From Streptomyces diastatochromogenes (GTDB lineage: Bacteria; Actinomycetota; Actinomycetes; Streptomycetales; Streptomycetaceae): DNA of 64,000 nucleotides. Made by a program: the position numbers and the translations under genes. Of this stretch, positions 36,901 to 47,914 are shown piece by piece. The notes beneath the pieces are model-generated. The model ran no database searches. It had not been told where the DNA came from and saw only the letters and a program-made list of their open reading frames with translations. The DNA is taken from positions 1-64,000 of the forward strand of contig NZ_MCGQ01000004.1 in NCBI RefSeq assembly GCF_002242805.1, read 5' to 3'. Within the stretch, counting starts at the first letter, position 1. Each line of letters starts with the position of its first letter.

Positions 36901-36945
36901 TGTCTGGACAAAACATTGACAGGGCTCGGCGGACAGGACTAGAAA
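36901..36945 (+). promoter_or_regulatory. iol operon promoter and putative IolR-type box
   Basis: TTGACA (36916-36921) and TAGAAA (36940-36945) with an 18-bp spacer form a vegetative-type promoter for iolC. TGTCTGGACA directly upstream (36901-36910) is a palindrome resembling IolR sites described in Corynebacterium. No regulator gene is in the window. Confidence 0.5.
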
Positions 36946-36975
36946 GCCGGGGAGAGCCGTGACGAAGGGAAGCCG

Positions 36976-37926
36976 ATGGCGTACGACCTGATCACCATGG
37001 GGCGGATCGGTGTGGACCTCTACCCGCTGCAAACCGGTGTCCCGCTCGCCCAGGTGTCGTCCTTCGGCAAGTTCCTCGGCGGGTCGGCGACGAACGTGGC
37101 GGTGGCCGCGGCCCGGCTGGGCCGGCGGACCGCCGTGATCACCCGCACGGGCGACGACCCGTTCGGCGTCTATCTGCACGAGGCCCTGCGCGGCTTCGGC
37201 GTCGACGACCGCTGGGTCACCCCGGTGCCCGGACTGCCCACGCCGGTCACCTTCTGCGAGGTCTTCCCGCCGGACGACTTCCCGCTGTACTTCTACCGGC
37301 AGCCCAAGGCCCCGGACCTGGAGATCGACGCCCACGACCTGGACCTGGACGCCATCCGGGACACCCGGATCTTCTGGATCACCGGCACCGGCCTGAGCGA
37401 GGAGCCCAGCCGTACGGCGACCCTCGCGGCCCTGGCCCACCGGGCGAAGTCGGGTACGACGGTCTTCGACCTCGACTGGCGCCCCATGTTCTGGAAGGAC
37501 CCTGCCTCCGCCCGCCCCTTCTACGCCGAGGCCCTGCGCCACACCACGGTCGCCGTCGGCAACCTGGACGAGGTCGAGGTCGCCACCGGCGTGCGTGAGC
37601 CGCACGCCGCAGCTCGCGCGCTGCTGGACGCCGGGGTCGAGGTCGCCGTGGTCAAGCAGGGACCCAAGGGAGTTCTCGCCGTGAACAACAAGGGAGAGTC
37701 CGCCGAGGTCCCGCCGCTCCCCGTCGACGTCCTCAACGGACTCGGTGCCGGTGACGCCTTCGGCGGCTCCCTCTGCCACGGTCTGCTGGAGGGCTGGGAC
37801 CTGGAGACGATCATGCGACACGCCAACGCGGCCGGCGCCATCGTCGCCTCCCGCCTGGAGTGCTCCTCCGCGATGCCCACCCCCGACGAGGTGGCCGCCG
37901 CGCTCGAGACCGGAGCGGTCCTGTGA
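36976..37926 (+). CDS. iolC: 5-dehydro-2-deoxygluconokinase IolC
   Basis: A 316-residue PfkB-family kinase: MGRIGVDLYPLQTGVPLAQVSSFGKFLGGSATNVAVAAARLG at the N-terminus (PfkB motif 1) and NGLGAGDAFGGSLCHGLLEG (motif 2 with catalytic Asp). It phosphorylates 2-deoxy-5-keto-gluconate in inositol breakdown. ATG 36976 with GAAGGGA upstream; the next gene overlaps the stop by 4 bp. Confidence 0.93.
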   Translation: MAYDLITMGRIGVDLYPLQTGVPLAQVSSFGKFLGGSATNVAVAAARLGRRTAVITRTGDDPFGVYLHEALRGFGVDDRWVTPVPGLPTPVTFCEVFPPDDFPLYFYRQPKAPDLEIDAHDLDLDAIRDTRIFWITGTGLSEEPSRTATLAALAHRAKSGTTVFDLDWRPMFWKDPASARPFYAEALRHTTVAVGNLDEVEVATGVREPHAAARALLDAGVEVAVVKQGPKGVLAVNNKGESAEVPPLPVDVLNGLGAGDAFGGSLCHGLLEGWDLETIMRHANAAGAIVASRLECSSAMPTPDEVAAALETGAVL

Positions 37927-38870
37927 GGGCGGGCAGGGTGGCAGGCACCCACCACGAGGGCGGGGACAGCGCCCGGCAGCCGCGCGTGGACGTGGCCGAG
38001 CTGGTCCACACCCGCACCCACCACCCCGAGGCGATCGCCGAGGCCGCACTGCGCCGGGCCCGTCGCCCGCTGCTGAACGAGAACGGCCGGCTGATGATCG
38101 TCGCCGCCGACCACCCGGCCCGTGGCGCACTCGGTGTCGGCGACCGCAAGCTCGCCATGGCCAACCGCGCCGACCTGCTGGAACGCCTGTGCCTCGCGCT
38201 GTCCCGGCCCGGCGTCGACGGCGTCCTCGCCACCGCCGACATCCTGGACGACCTGCTCCTGCTCGGCGCCCTCGACCACAAGGTCGTCATGGGCTCCATG
38301 AACCGCGGCGGCCTGCAGGGCGCCAGCTTCGAACTGGACGACCGCTTCACCGGCCACCGCCCCGAGGACATCCAGCGGCTCGGCTTCGACGCCGGCAAGC
38401 TGCTGCTGCGCATCGACTACGACGACCCGGGCTCCCTGACCACCCTGGAGTCCACCGCCCGCGCCATCGACGCGATGGCCGCGCACCGGCTCCCGGTCTT
38501 CGTGGAGCCGTTCATCAGCCGGCGCGGCCCCGACGGACGGGTGCGCAACGACCTGAGCGCCGAGGCGGTCACCAAGTCCATCGCCATCGCCTCGGGCCTC
38601 GGCGGCTCCTCGGCCTACACCTGGCTGAAGGTGCCGGTCACCGAGAACCCCGACGACATGGCCCGGGTCATGGAGACCTCGACCCTGCCGGCCGTGCTGC
38701 TCGGCGGCGACATCGGCGACTCGCCCGAGGAGCAGGTGGCCGCCTACGAGAAGTGGCGCGGCGCGCTGCAACTGCCCACCGTGCGCGGCCTGGTGGTCGG
38801 CCGCTCGCTGCTGTACCCGGCGGACGGCGATGTGGTCGCCGCCGTGGACACCGCCGTAGGACTGCTGTGA
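37923..38870 (+). CDS. Cgl0159-type (beta/alpha)8 aldolase of the inositol operon
   Basis: A 315-residue TIM-barrel protein found in actinobacterial inositol clusters (Cgl0159 family; likely the role of IolJ, cleaving 2-deoxy-5-keto-gluconate-6-phosphate). Stretches: RLMIVAADHPARGALGVG, DHKVVMGSMNRGGLQG, KLLLRIDYDDPGSLTT and SSAYTWLKVPVTENPD (candidate Schiff-base lysine). GTG 37923 overlaps the iolC stop; the open frame upstream of it is part of iolC. Family membership is from memory. Confidence 0.8.
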   Translation: MRAGRVAGTHHEGGDSARQPRVDVAELVHTRTHHPEAIAEAALRRARRPLLNENGRLMIVAADHPARGALGVGDRKLAMANRADLLERLCLALSRPGVDGVLATADILDDLLLLGALDHKVVMGSMNRGGLQGASFELDDRFTGHRPEDIQRLGFDAGKLLLRIDYDDPGSLTTLESTARAIDAMAAHRLPVFVEPFISRRGPDGRVRNDLSAEAVTKSIAIASGLGGSSAYTWLKVPVTENPDDMARVMETSTLPAVLLGGDIGDSPEEQVAAYEKWRGALQLPTVRGLVVGRSLLYPADGDVVAAVDTAVGLL

Positions 38871-38877
38871 GGGCCGC

Positions 38878-39693
38878 ATGACCAGCACCGACCTGCACCT
38901 GCCCCGGGGTGCCACCGCGAACGCCCAGTACGCCGTCGACATCGACCCCAAGCGGGCCGGCTGGACGCACAGCAGCCTGCGCATCGTGGAGTTGTCACCG
39001 GGCGGTACACATACGTTCACCACTGGGGACAGTGAATGGATCGTGCTTCCGCTGCAAGGCGGATGTACCGTGCGCATCGCTGGGGAAGAATTCCAACTCC
39101 TGGGCCGGGAAAGCGTTTTCGCGGAGGTCTCCGACTTCGCGTACGTGCCCCGGGACGCCCAGGTCCTGATCGCCTCCGGCGCGGGAGGCCGCTTCGCCCT
39201 GGCAGGAGCGAAGTGCGAGCGACGACTCCCCGCCCGCTACGGCCCCGCGCCGGAGGTCCCCGTCGAGGAGCGCGGCAGCGGCACCTGCGCCCGCCGGGTG
39301 CGCAACTTCGCCTCCGCCGACTCCTTCGACTGCGACAAGCTGATCGCCGTCGAGGTGATCACACCCGGCGGCAACTGGTCGTCGTACCCGCCGCACAAGC
39401 ACGACGAGCACCGGCCGGGCGAGGAGTCCGAGCTGGAGGAGATCTACTACTTCGAGATCGACGGCCCGAACGGTCTCGGCTATCAGCGCGTATTCCCCTC
39501 GCGCGAGGGCGGGACCGACGTCCTCGCCGAGGTCCGCTCCGGTGACGCCGTCCTCGTCCCCGACGGCTGGCACGGCCCGTCGATCGCCCAGCCCGGGCAC
39601 GACATGTACTACCTGAACGTCATGTCCGGTCCGGGTGAGACGCGGGAGTGGCGGATCTGCTTCCACCCGGATCACACGGAGGCTTACCGATGA
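38878..39693 (+). CDS. iolB: 5-deoxy-glucuronate isomerase IolB
   Basis: A 271-residue cupin-like isomerase converting 5-deoxy-glucuronate to 2-deoxy-5-keto-gluconate. The metal motif SSYPPHKHDEHRPGEESELEEIYYFEID has the conserved His and Glu ligands; the C-terminal GDAVLVPDGWHGPSIAQPGHDMYYLNVMSGP completes the double-stranded beta-helix. ATG 38878, 7 bp after the aldolase stop; its stop overlaps the iolD start by 4 bp. Confidence 0.94.
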   Translation: MTSTDLHLPRGATANAQYAVDIDPKRAGWTHSSLRIVELSPGGTHTFTTGDSEWIVLPLQGGCTVRIAGEEFQLLGRESVFAEVSDFAYVPRDAQVLIASGAGGRFALAGAKCERRLPARYGPAPEVPVEERGSGTCARRVRNFASADSFDCDKLIAVEVITPGGNWSSYPPHKHDEHRPGEESELEEIYYFEIDGPNGLGYQRVFPSREGGTDVLAEVRSGDAVLVPDGWHGPSIAQPGHDMYYLNVMSGPGETREWRICFHPDHTEAYR

Positions 39694-41576
39694 CGACCTC
39701 GACGACGAGGCTCACGGTCGCGCAGGCACTCGTCCGCTTCCTCGCCGCCCAGTACACGGAACGCGACGGCGAGCGGCAGCGGCTGATCAGCGCCACCTGG
39801 GGCATCTTCGGGCACGGCAACGTGGCCGGCCTCGGCCAGGCGCTGATCGAGTACACCGATGTCATGCCATACCACCAGGGCCGTAACGAGCAGTCCATGG
39901 TGCACGCGGCGGTCGGCTACGCCCGCCAGTCGAACCGCCTGTCCACCCACGCGGTGACCACCTCCATCGGCCCGGGCGCGACCAACCTGGTCACCGGCGC
40001 CGCGCTGGCCACCATCAACCACCTCCCGGTGCTGCTGCTGCCCGGCGACGTCTTCGCCACCCGCCCCGCCGACCCGGTCCTGCAGCAGCTGGAGGTGCCG
40101 TACGCGGGCGATGTGTCGGTCAACGACACCCTGCGCCCGGTGTCGAGGTACTTCGACCGGATCACCCGGCCCGAGGCCCTGATCCCGAGCGCCCTGCAGG
40201 CCATGCGGGTCCTCACCGACCCCGTGGAGACCGGCGCGGTCACCCTCGCCCTGCCGCAGGACGTGCAGGCGGAGGCGTACGACTGGCCGGAGGAGTTCTT
40301 CGCCGAGCGGGTGTGGGTCGTACGACGTCCCGGCGCGGACCCCACCGAGCTGGCCGAGGCGGTCCGGGTGATCAGGGAGGCCCGCCGGCCCCTCGTCATC
40401 GCGGGCGGCGGAGTCCACCACAGCCGCGCCGAGGAGACCCTCGCGGAGTTCGCGGAGGCCACCCGGATACCGGTCGCCTCCACCCAGGCCGGCAAGGGCT
40501 CGCTGCGCCACGACCACCCGCAGGACGTCGGCGGCGTCGGCCACACCGGCACCGCGACCGCCGACGAGCTGGCCCGCACCGCGGACCTGGTGATCGGCGT
40601 CGGCACCCGCTACACCGACTTCACCACCGCCTCCGGCACGCTCTTCGAGAACCCGGACGTGCGTTTCCTGAACCTCAACATCGCGCCCTTCGACGGCCAC
40701 AAGCTGGCCGGGCTGCCGCTGGTCGCGGACGCCCGCAGCGGCCTGGGCGAGCTGACCGAGGCACTGGTGATGCACGAGCACCGGGCCGCCGACTCCTACG
40801 TCACCGAGTACACCGAGGACAAGGAGCGCTGGGAGCAGCGCGTCGACGCCTGCTACGAGGCGGACGAGCCGGACATCAGGCCGACCCAGCCGCAGGTCCT
40901 CGGCGCCCTGGACGCCCTGGTGGACGAGTCCGACATCATCATCAACGCGGCCGGATCGCTCCCCGGCGACCTGCACAAGCTGTGGCGCACCCGGTCCCGG
41001 GACCAGTACCACCTGGAGTACGGCTACTCCTGCATGGGCTACGAGATACCGGCCGCGATCGGGGTGAAGATCGCCGCGCCCGAGCGGAACGTGTGGGCGC
41101 TGGTCGGCGACGGGACGTACCTGATGATGCCGACGGAGATCGTGACCGCCGTACAGGAGGGCATCGCGATCAAGATCCTGCTCGTGCAGAACCACGGGTA
41201 CGCCTCGATCGGGGGTCTGTCGGAGTCCGTGGGCGGCGAGCGGTTCGGCACCGCCTACCGCTTCACCGCGGACGACGGCACCTTCACCGGCGCCCCGCTG
41301 CCCGTCGACCTCGCCGCCAACGCGGCCAGCCTCGGCATGCGCGTGCTGCGCGCGAAGACCGTACGGGACCTGCGCGCGGCGCTCGCCGAGGCGCGGGCCG
41401 CCGACACTGCCACATGTGTCTACGTGGAGACCGAAACGTCCGACACTGTGTCGGGCGCGCCTCCGGCGCAGGCCTGGTGGGATGTTCCTGTGGCCGAGAC
41501 CGCGACCCGATCGTCCGCGGTCAAGGCACGTGAGCTGTACGAACGGCACGTCTCGACCCGACGCCGCCATCTGTAA
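39690..41576 (+). CDS. iolD: 3D-(3,5/4)-trihydroxycyclohexane-1,2-dione hydrolase IolD
   Basis: A 628-residue thiamine-diphosphate enzyme opening the cyclohexane ring of the inositol intermediate. N-terminal Glu/His region WGIFGHGNVAGLGQAL and RNEQSMVHAAVGYARQ; ThDP-binding GDGTYLMMPTEIVTAVQEGIAIKILLVQNHGYASIGG has the GDG...N motif. ATG 39690 overlaps the iolB stop (ATGA); the longer frame upstream is out of register with a ribosome site. Confidence 0.95.
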   Translation: MTTSTTRLTVAQALVRFLAAQYTERDGERQRLISATWGIFGHGNVAGLGQALIEYTDVMPYHQGRNEQSMVHAAVGYARQSNRLSTHAVTTSIGPGATNLVTGAALATINHLPVLLLPGDVFATRPADPVLQQLEVPYAGDVSVNDTLRPVSRYFDRITRPEALIPSALQAMRVLTDPVETGAVTLALPQDVQAEAYDWPEEFFAERVWVVRRPGADPTELAEAVRVIREARRPLVIAGGGVHHSRAEETLAEFAEATRIPVASTQAGKGSLRHDHPQDVGGVGHTGTATADELARTADLVIGVGTRYTDFTTASGTLFENPDVRFLNLNIAPFDGHKLAGLPLVADARSGLGELTEALVMHEHRAADSYVTEYTEDKERWEQRVDACYEADEPDIRPTQPQVLGALDALVDESDIIINAAGSLPGDLHKLWRTRSRDQYHLEYGYSCMGYEIPAAIGVKIAAPERNVWALVGDGTYLMMPTEIVTAVQEGIAIKILLVQNHGYASIGGLSESVGGERFGTAYRFTADDGTFTGAPLPVDLAANAASLGMRVLRAKTVRDLRAALAEARAADTATCVYVETETSDTVSGAPPAQAWWDVPVAETATRSSAVKARELYERHVSTRRRHL

Positions 41577-41591
41577 AAGGAGTTTCTGGGC

Positions 41592-43094
<1,503 letters not shown>

Positions 43095-43110
43095 GTGCTG
43101 CGCACCCCCC

Positions 43111-43150
43111 TGTCAGGCCGTCCGGATACCGGACGGCCTGACATTTTTTT
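43111..43150 (+). terminator. Rho-independent terminator of the iol operon
   Basis: Perfect 15-bp stem (43111-43125 and 43129-43143, GTCAGGCCGTCCGG type) with an ATA loop followed by seven T. Textbook intrinsic terminator, unusual in having a real T-tract for this GC content. Confidence 0.95.
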
Positions 43151-43472
43151 GACGCCTTGGCTGCGATTCTCGTTCTTGCGGGATTAAACGGATGGCGAAG
43201 GGGTTACGTGCAGATGACCTTCGAAAGCAAGGTCACATTCCGCTGGGGCTTGCTGGATGCGCCTATAGGGCGTCGCGGCCTGTGAAAGTGATGCTGCTTA
43301 AGTCTTGCTGGAGGTGCGGATTCCGAAGGTAAACGGCCATTGACGCAATGGTTTTCGTCGGGGTTCTCTATGCAGCGCCGGGAGCGGACGAGACGAACGT
43401 ACGACGAGCCGCCGGAGGCGATAGCGCTCCCGACCCCACCCTCAGTCGAACAAGTCGATCGGAACCCGCCGC
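43151..43472. other. Leader region upstream of the APC permease
   Basis: About 320 bp, less GC-rich than its surroundings, with TTGACG at 43340 as a possible -35. No ORF or recognised riboswitch is visible. The permease promoter and possibly a structured leader lie here. Confidence 0.4.
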
Positions 43473-44879
43473 ATGACCGACACGCTCCGCCCTGTCGAGA
43501 CAGCCGTCATAGATGCTTCCGGGGCCCCTGACAGCCCCCAGAAGCTCAAGCGTTCCATCGGCGTCGTCGGCGGCACCCTGCTGACGCTCTCCTGTGTCAC
43601 GCCCGCCTCCACGCTCTTCGTGGTCGTCCCCGACCTCTTCGGCTCCCTCGGCACCGCCACCGCCCTGACGATCGCCATCGGCTCCCTCCTCTGTATCGCC
43701 GTGGCGTTCTGCTACTCCGAGCTGGGCACCCTCATCCCCAGCGCGGGCGGCGAGTACGCCATGGTGTCGACGATGGCCGGGCGGCTCGCGGGCTGGCTCG
43801 TCTTCGTCCTGTCCCTGCTGGTCGTGATGATCGTCCCGCCGGTGATCGCGATGGGCACGGCCGACTACCTCGCGCCGATCGTGCACCTCGACCCGTCGAT
43901 GACCGGCGCCGGCGTGATGCTGCTCGCCACCCTCGCGGGCCTGCTCGACCTGCGCGCCAACGCCTGGATCACCGGCATCTTCCTGGTCCTGGAGGTCGTC
44001 GCCGCCGGTGTCGTCGCCCTCCTGGGCTTCACGCACAGCCACCGCGGGGTCGGCAGCCTGGTCTCCATGCAGGTGGCCGGCGAGCACGGCCACACGGACA
44101 CCGTGACGGCCATGCTGGTCGTCTCCGGGCTCGCCATCGCCCTCTTCGTCACCCAGGGCTTCTCGACCGCCGTCTACCTCTCCGAGGAGCTGGAGAACCC
44201 GCGCCGCAACGTCGCCCGCACGGTGCTGGCCACCCTGGCGATCTCCACCGTGGTCATCCTGGTCCCGGTCGCCGCCATCACCATGGGCGCCGGCGACCTC
44301 AAGGAGCTGACCGGCGGCGACATCAGCTCCATGGTCACCGCCTGGTCCAACTCTGCGGTCGGCACCTTCGTCAGCCTGTGCGTGGCCCTCGCGATCATCA
44401 ACGCGGGCATCGTCATGGTCATCCAGAACTCCCGCGTGCTGTTCGCCTCCGCCCGCGACAAGGCCTGGCCCGGCCCGGTCAACAACGTCTTCTCCAAGCT
44501 CGGCCGCTTCGGCTCCCCCTGGGTCGCCACGCTCGCGGTCGGCGTCCCCGGCGCCCTGCTCTGCTTCGTCAACCTGGACACCCTGTACGGCGTGACGGGC
44601 GTCTCGGTGACCGGCATGTACCTGCTGGTCGCGGTCGCCGCCCTCCTGTCCCGGCGCGGCTCCCACAAGCACACGCCCGCCTGGCGGATGCCGCTGTGGC
44701 CCGCGATGCCGGTCCTGCTGATCGCGGTCCTCGGCTACATCCTCATCCAGCAGGAGGCGACCTACCTGCTGTGGACCGGCGGCATCACCGCGGTCGCCAC
44801 CCTCTACTGGGCCTTCTACCTCCGCCCGCGCCGCGAGACCCGCTGGCTGGTCTCGATCCCGGAGGACGACCAGGCCTAG
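43473..44879 (+). CDS. APC-family amino acid permease
   Basis: A 468-residue membrane transporter with about 12 helices. The opening KLKRSIGVVGGTLLTLSCVTPASTLFVVVPDLFG has the GxG-like region of helix 1, and FCYSELGTLIPSAGGEYAMVSTMAGR is the APC consensus of helices 2-3. It imports amino acids or polyamines; the substrate is not evident. The position after the inositol operon behind a terminator suggests separate regulation. ATG 43473 has a weak ribosome site. Confidence 0.87.
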   Translation: MTDTLRPVETAVIDASGAPDSPQKLKRSIGVVGGTLLTLSCVTPASTLFVVVPDLFGSLGTATALTIAIGSLLCIAVAFCYSELGTLIPSAGGEYAMVSTMAGRLAGWLVFVLSLLVVMIVPPVIAMGTADYLAPIVHLDPSMTGAGVMLLATLAGLLDLRANAWITGIFLVLEVVAAGVVALLGFTHSHRGVGSLVSMQVAGEHGHTDTVTAMLVVSGLAIALFVTQGFSTAVYLSEELENPRRNVARTVLATLAISTVVILVPVAAITMGAGDLKELTGGDISSMVTAWSNSAVGTFVSLCVALAIINAGIVMVIQNSRVLFASARDKAWPGPVNNVFSKLGRFGSPWVATLAVGVPGALLCFVNLDTLYGVTGVSVTGMYLLVAVAALLSRRGSHKHTPAWRMPLWPAMPVLLIAVLGYILIQQEATYLLWTGGITAVATLYWAFYLRPRRETRWLVSIPEDDQA

Positions 44880-44900
44880 CGAACCCCTCACCCGTCCCCG

Positions 44901-44938
44901 CGTCCTCGCCGCCCGCACCGTGCCGGGCGGCGAGGACG
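44901..44938. terminator. Hairpin terminator after the permease
   Basis: Perfect 15-bp stem (44901-44915 / 44924-44938, CGTCCTCGCCGCCCG type) with an 8-nt loop, 22 bp past the permease stop. Confidence 0.75.
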
Positions 44939-45082
44939 TCTGCGTACCACGCCTGAAGTACGCCGGGGCAGGCCCGTACGCCCCAAGGAGGGCCCGGGGT
45001 TCAGCCTGGCGGCCGCCTCCGCTGTCGGTGGCGGCCCGTACCGTTGAGGCATGGATCTTCACCTGCCCCCGCAGGGGCGCGC

Positions 45083-47914
45083 ATGAGGCAGAGCGGGCCC
45101 GCACTGCGCGGGCTGCTCAAGGGGCCGCGGCGGCTGATGGCCGCCGCGGCCGCCGTCGTGGTGCTCGCCGGCGCCGGCACATGGTCGGCCGTCGCCTCCG
45201 ACGGCGCGCCGCCGGTGCACCGCAGCGACCGGGTCATGACCATGGCCGACGGGACGCGCATCGACACCTCGTACTTCACCGGCGGCTCGGCCGGCCGCCG
45301 CCCCGCCGTCCTGCTCGGACACGGCTTCGGCGGCAGCAAGGACGACGTCCGGCAGCAGGCCGAGGACCTCGCCCGCGACGGATACGCGGTGCTGACCTGG
45401 TCCGCGCGCGGCTTCGGCCACTCGACCGGAAAGGTCGGGCTGAACGACCCGAAGCACGAGGTCGCCGACGTCTCCCGGCTCATCGACTGGCTGGCCGAGC
45501 AGCCGCAGGTCCGCCTCGACAAGCCGGGCGACCCGCGCGTGGGCATGGCCGGCGGCTCCTACGGCGGAGCCATCTCCCTCCTCGCCGCCGGATACGACCA
45601 CCGCGTCGACGCCATCGCCCCGGCCATCACCTACTGGAACCTCGCCGACGCCCTGTTCCCGAACGGCGTCTTCAAGAAGCTGTGGGCCGGGATCTTCTTC
45701 AACACCGCGGGCGGCTGCGCGAAGTTCGAGCCGGACCTGTGCCGGATGTACGACCGGGTCGCCGAGTCCGGCACCCCGGACGCGGCCGCCCGCAAACTGC
45801 TGGAAGAGCGCTCGCCGTCCGCGGTCGCCGACCGCATCAAGGTGCCCACCCTGCTGGTGCAGGGCCAGACCGACTCCCTGTTCACCCTCGCCCAGTCCGA
45901 CGCCGCCGCCAAGGCCATCCGCGTGAACGGCTCCCCGGTCGACGTCGACTGGATCGCGGGCGGACACGACGGCGGCGACCTGGAGAGCGGCCGGGTGCAG
46001 GGGCGGGTGGCGAGCTGGTTCGACCGCTACCTGAAGGGCGACACGTCCGCCGACACCGGCCCGGCCTTCCGGATCACCCGCACGGGAGGCGTCGACTCCA
46101 CCGACGGCGCCGCCCAGCTGCGCGGCGCGAGCGCCGACAGCTACCCCGGCCTGCGCGACCACCAGCGGGCCATCGCACTGACCGGCCGCGAGCAGCGCTT
46201 CGCGAACCCCGCGGGCGCCAGCCCGCCCGGCGTCTCCGCCCTGCCCGGCCTCGGCGGCAGCGGCGGCCTCGCCCAGCTGTCCGCGCTCGGCGTCGGTGTC
46301 TCCCTCGACTTCCCCGGCCAGTACGCGAAGTTCGACTCGGCGCCCGTGACCGGCGACCTCAGGATCACCGGCTCGCCGACCGTGACGGCCCACGTCACCT
46401 CCACCAGCGCGGACGCCGTCCTGTTCGGCAAGGTCTACGACGTCGGCCCCGACGGCACCCAGCAGGTGCTGCCCTCGCAGCTCGTCGCACCCCTGCGCGT
46501 CACCGGCGCCAAGTCCGGCAAGGACGTCACGATCACCCTCCCGGCGATCGACCACGAGGTCCAGAAGGGCCACCGGCTCCGCCTGGTCCTCGCCTCCACC
46601 GACCTGGGCTACGCCTCACCGGCCGCCCCGGCCACGTACACCGTCTCCCTCAAGGGAGACCTGAGCGTGCCGACGGCCCCCGCCGTCACCACCGCGGCCG
46701 CCCCCCTGCCCGCCTGGGTGTGGTGGCTGCCCCTGGCCGGAGCCGCGGGCGCGCTCGCCCTGCTGTTCACCGGCCGCCGCCGTACGACCGCCCCCGCACC
46801 CGACCCGGCACTCGCCGACGTCCCGCTGCAGATAACGGACCTGAGCAAGCGGTACGCCAAGTCCGCCGACCGGTACGCGGTGCGTGAGCTGTCCTTCCGC
46901 GTGGAGAAGGGCCAGGTGCTCGGTCTGCTCGGGCCCAACGGCGCCGGCAAGACCACCACACTGCGCATGCTGATGGGCCTGATCAAGCCGGACGGCGGCG
47001 AGATCCGCGTCTTCGGCCACGCCATCCGGCCCGGCGCGCCCGTGCTGTCGCGGGTCGGCGCCTTCGTGGAGGGCGCGGGCTTCCTGCCGCACCTGTCCGG
47101 CCGGGAGAACCTGGAACTGTACTGGCGGGCCACCGGCCGCCCGCCCGAGGACGCGCACCTGGACGAGGCCCTGGAGATCGCCGGCCTCGGCGACGCCCTC
47201 GCCCGCGCGGTGCGCACCTACTCCCAGGGCATGCGCCAGCGCCTCGCCATCGCCCAGGCCATGCTCGGCCTGCCCGACCTGCTCATCCTGGACGAGCCCA
47301 CCAACGGCCTCGACCCGCCCCAGATCCGCGAGATGCGCGAGGTGATGATCCGCTACGCGGCCGCCGGCCGCACCGTGATCGTCTCCAGCCACCTCCTCGC
47401 CGAGGTCGAGCAGTCCTGCACCCACCTGGTGGTGATGGACCGCGGCCGCCTCGTCCAGGCCGGCCCGGTGGGCGAGATCGTGGGCTCCGGCGACACCCTG
47501 CTCGTCGGCCTGGCGGCCGACATCGCGGACCCGTTGGTCGAGAAGGTCGCCGCGCTGCCCGGGGTCGAGTCGGCGGTACGGACGGACGGGGGTCTGCTCG
47601 TGCGGCTGGCACCCGGCGAGGACTCCCGCCCCGAGACGGAGCCGGTCGTGGTCCCGGTGGCCGCCGGCCGGGCGGACCGGGGCACGGCGTCCGACGACGC
47701 GGGCGCGCCCGGAGCCGGTGAGGCCGAGCAGATCACCGTCCCGCCCCCCGCCTCCGAGACCGGCGGGGGAGTGCCCGGGCTCTCCGTCACCGGCTCGGCC
47801 GCCGCCGCCCGTCTCCTCGTCGAGCTGGTGCGCCTCGAAGTCCCCGTCGCCTCGCTCGGCCCCCACCGCCGTCTCGAGGACGCCTTCCTCACCCTGATCG
47901 GAGGTTCCGCATGA
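45083..47914 (+). CDS. Extracytoplasmic alpha/beta hydrolase fused to an ABC ATPase
   Basis: A 943-residue three-part protein. Residues 1-40: signal anchor (LMAAAAAVVVLAGAGTW). Residues 45-540: a CocE/X-prolyl-peptidase-type serine hydrolase (LGHGFGGSKDD, nucleophile GGSYGGAISLLAAGYDHRVDAIAP, WIAGGHDGGD with the His) followed by the CocE/NonD C-terminal beta-sandwich. Residues 543-563: a transmembrane segment (PAWVWWLPLAGAAGALALL). Residues 590-943: an ABC ATPase (GPNGAGKTTTLRM, YSQGMRQRLAIAQ, LLILDEPTNGLDPP). The topology puts the hydrolase outside and the ATPase inside. The next gene supplies the permease. Confidence 0.88.
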   Translation: MRQSGPALRGLLKGPRRLMAAAAAVVVLAGAGTWSAVASDGAPPVHRSDRVMTMADGTRIDTSYFTGGSAGRRPAVLLGHGFGGSKDDVRQQAEDLARDGYAVLTWSARGFGHSTGKVGLNDPKHEVADVSRLIDWLAEQPQVRLDKPGDPRVGMAGGSYGGAISLLAAGYDHRVDAIAPAITYWNLADALFPNGVFKKLWAGIFFNTAGGCAKFEPDLCRMYDRVAESGTPDAAARKLLEERSPSAVADRIKVPTLLVQGQTDSLFTLAQSDAAAKAIRVNGSPVDVDWIAGGHDGGDLESGRVQGRVASWFDRYLKGDTSADTGPAFRITRTGGVDSTDGAAQLRGASADSYPGLRDHQRAIALTGREQRFANPAGASPPGVSALPGLGGSGGLAQLSALGVGVSLDFPGQYAKFDSAPVTGDLRITGSPTVTAHVTSTSADAVLFGKVYDVGPDGTQQVLPSQLVAPLRVTGAKSGKDVTITLPAIDHEVQKGHRLRLVLASTDLGYASPAAPATYTVSLKGDLSVPTAPAVTTAAAPLPAWVWWLPLAGAAGALALLFTGRRRTTAPAPDPALADVPLQITDLSKRYAKSADRYAVRELSFRVEKGQVLGLLGPNGAGKTTTLRMLMGLIKPDGGEIRVFGHAIRPGAPVLSRVGAFVEGAGFLPHLSGRENLELYWRATGRPPEDAHLDEALEIAGLGDALARAVRTYSQGMRQRLAIAQAMLGLPDLLILDEPTNGLDPPQIREMREVMIRYAAAGRTVIVSSHLLAEVEQSCTHLVVMDRGRLVQAGPVGEIVGSGDTLLVGLAADIADPLVEKVAALPGVESAVRTDGGLLVRLAPGEDSRPETEPVVVPVAAGRADRGTASDDAGAPGAGEAEQITVPPPASETGGGVPGLSVTGSAAAARLLVELVRLEVPVASLGPHRRLEDAFLTLIGGSA

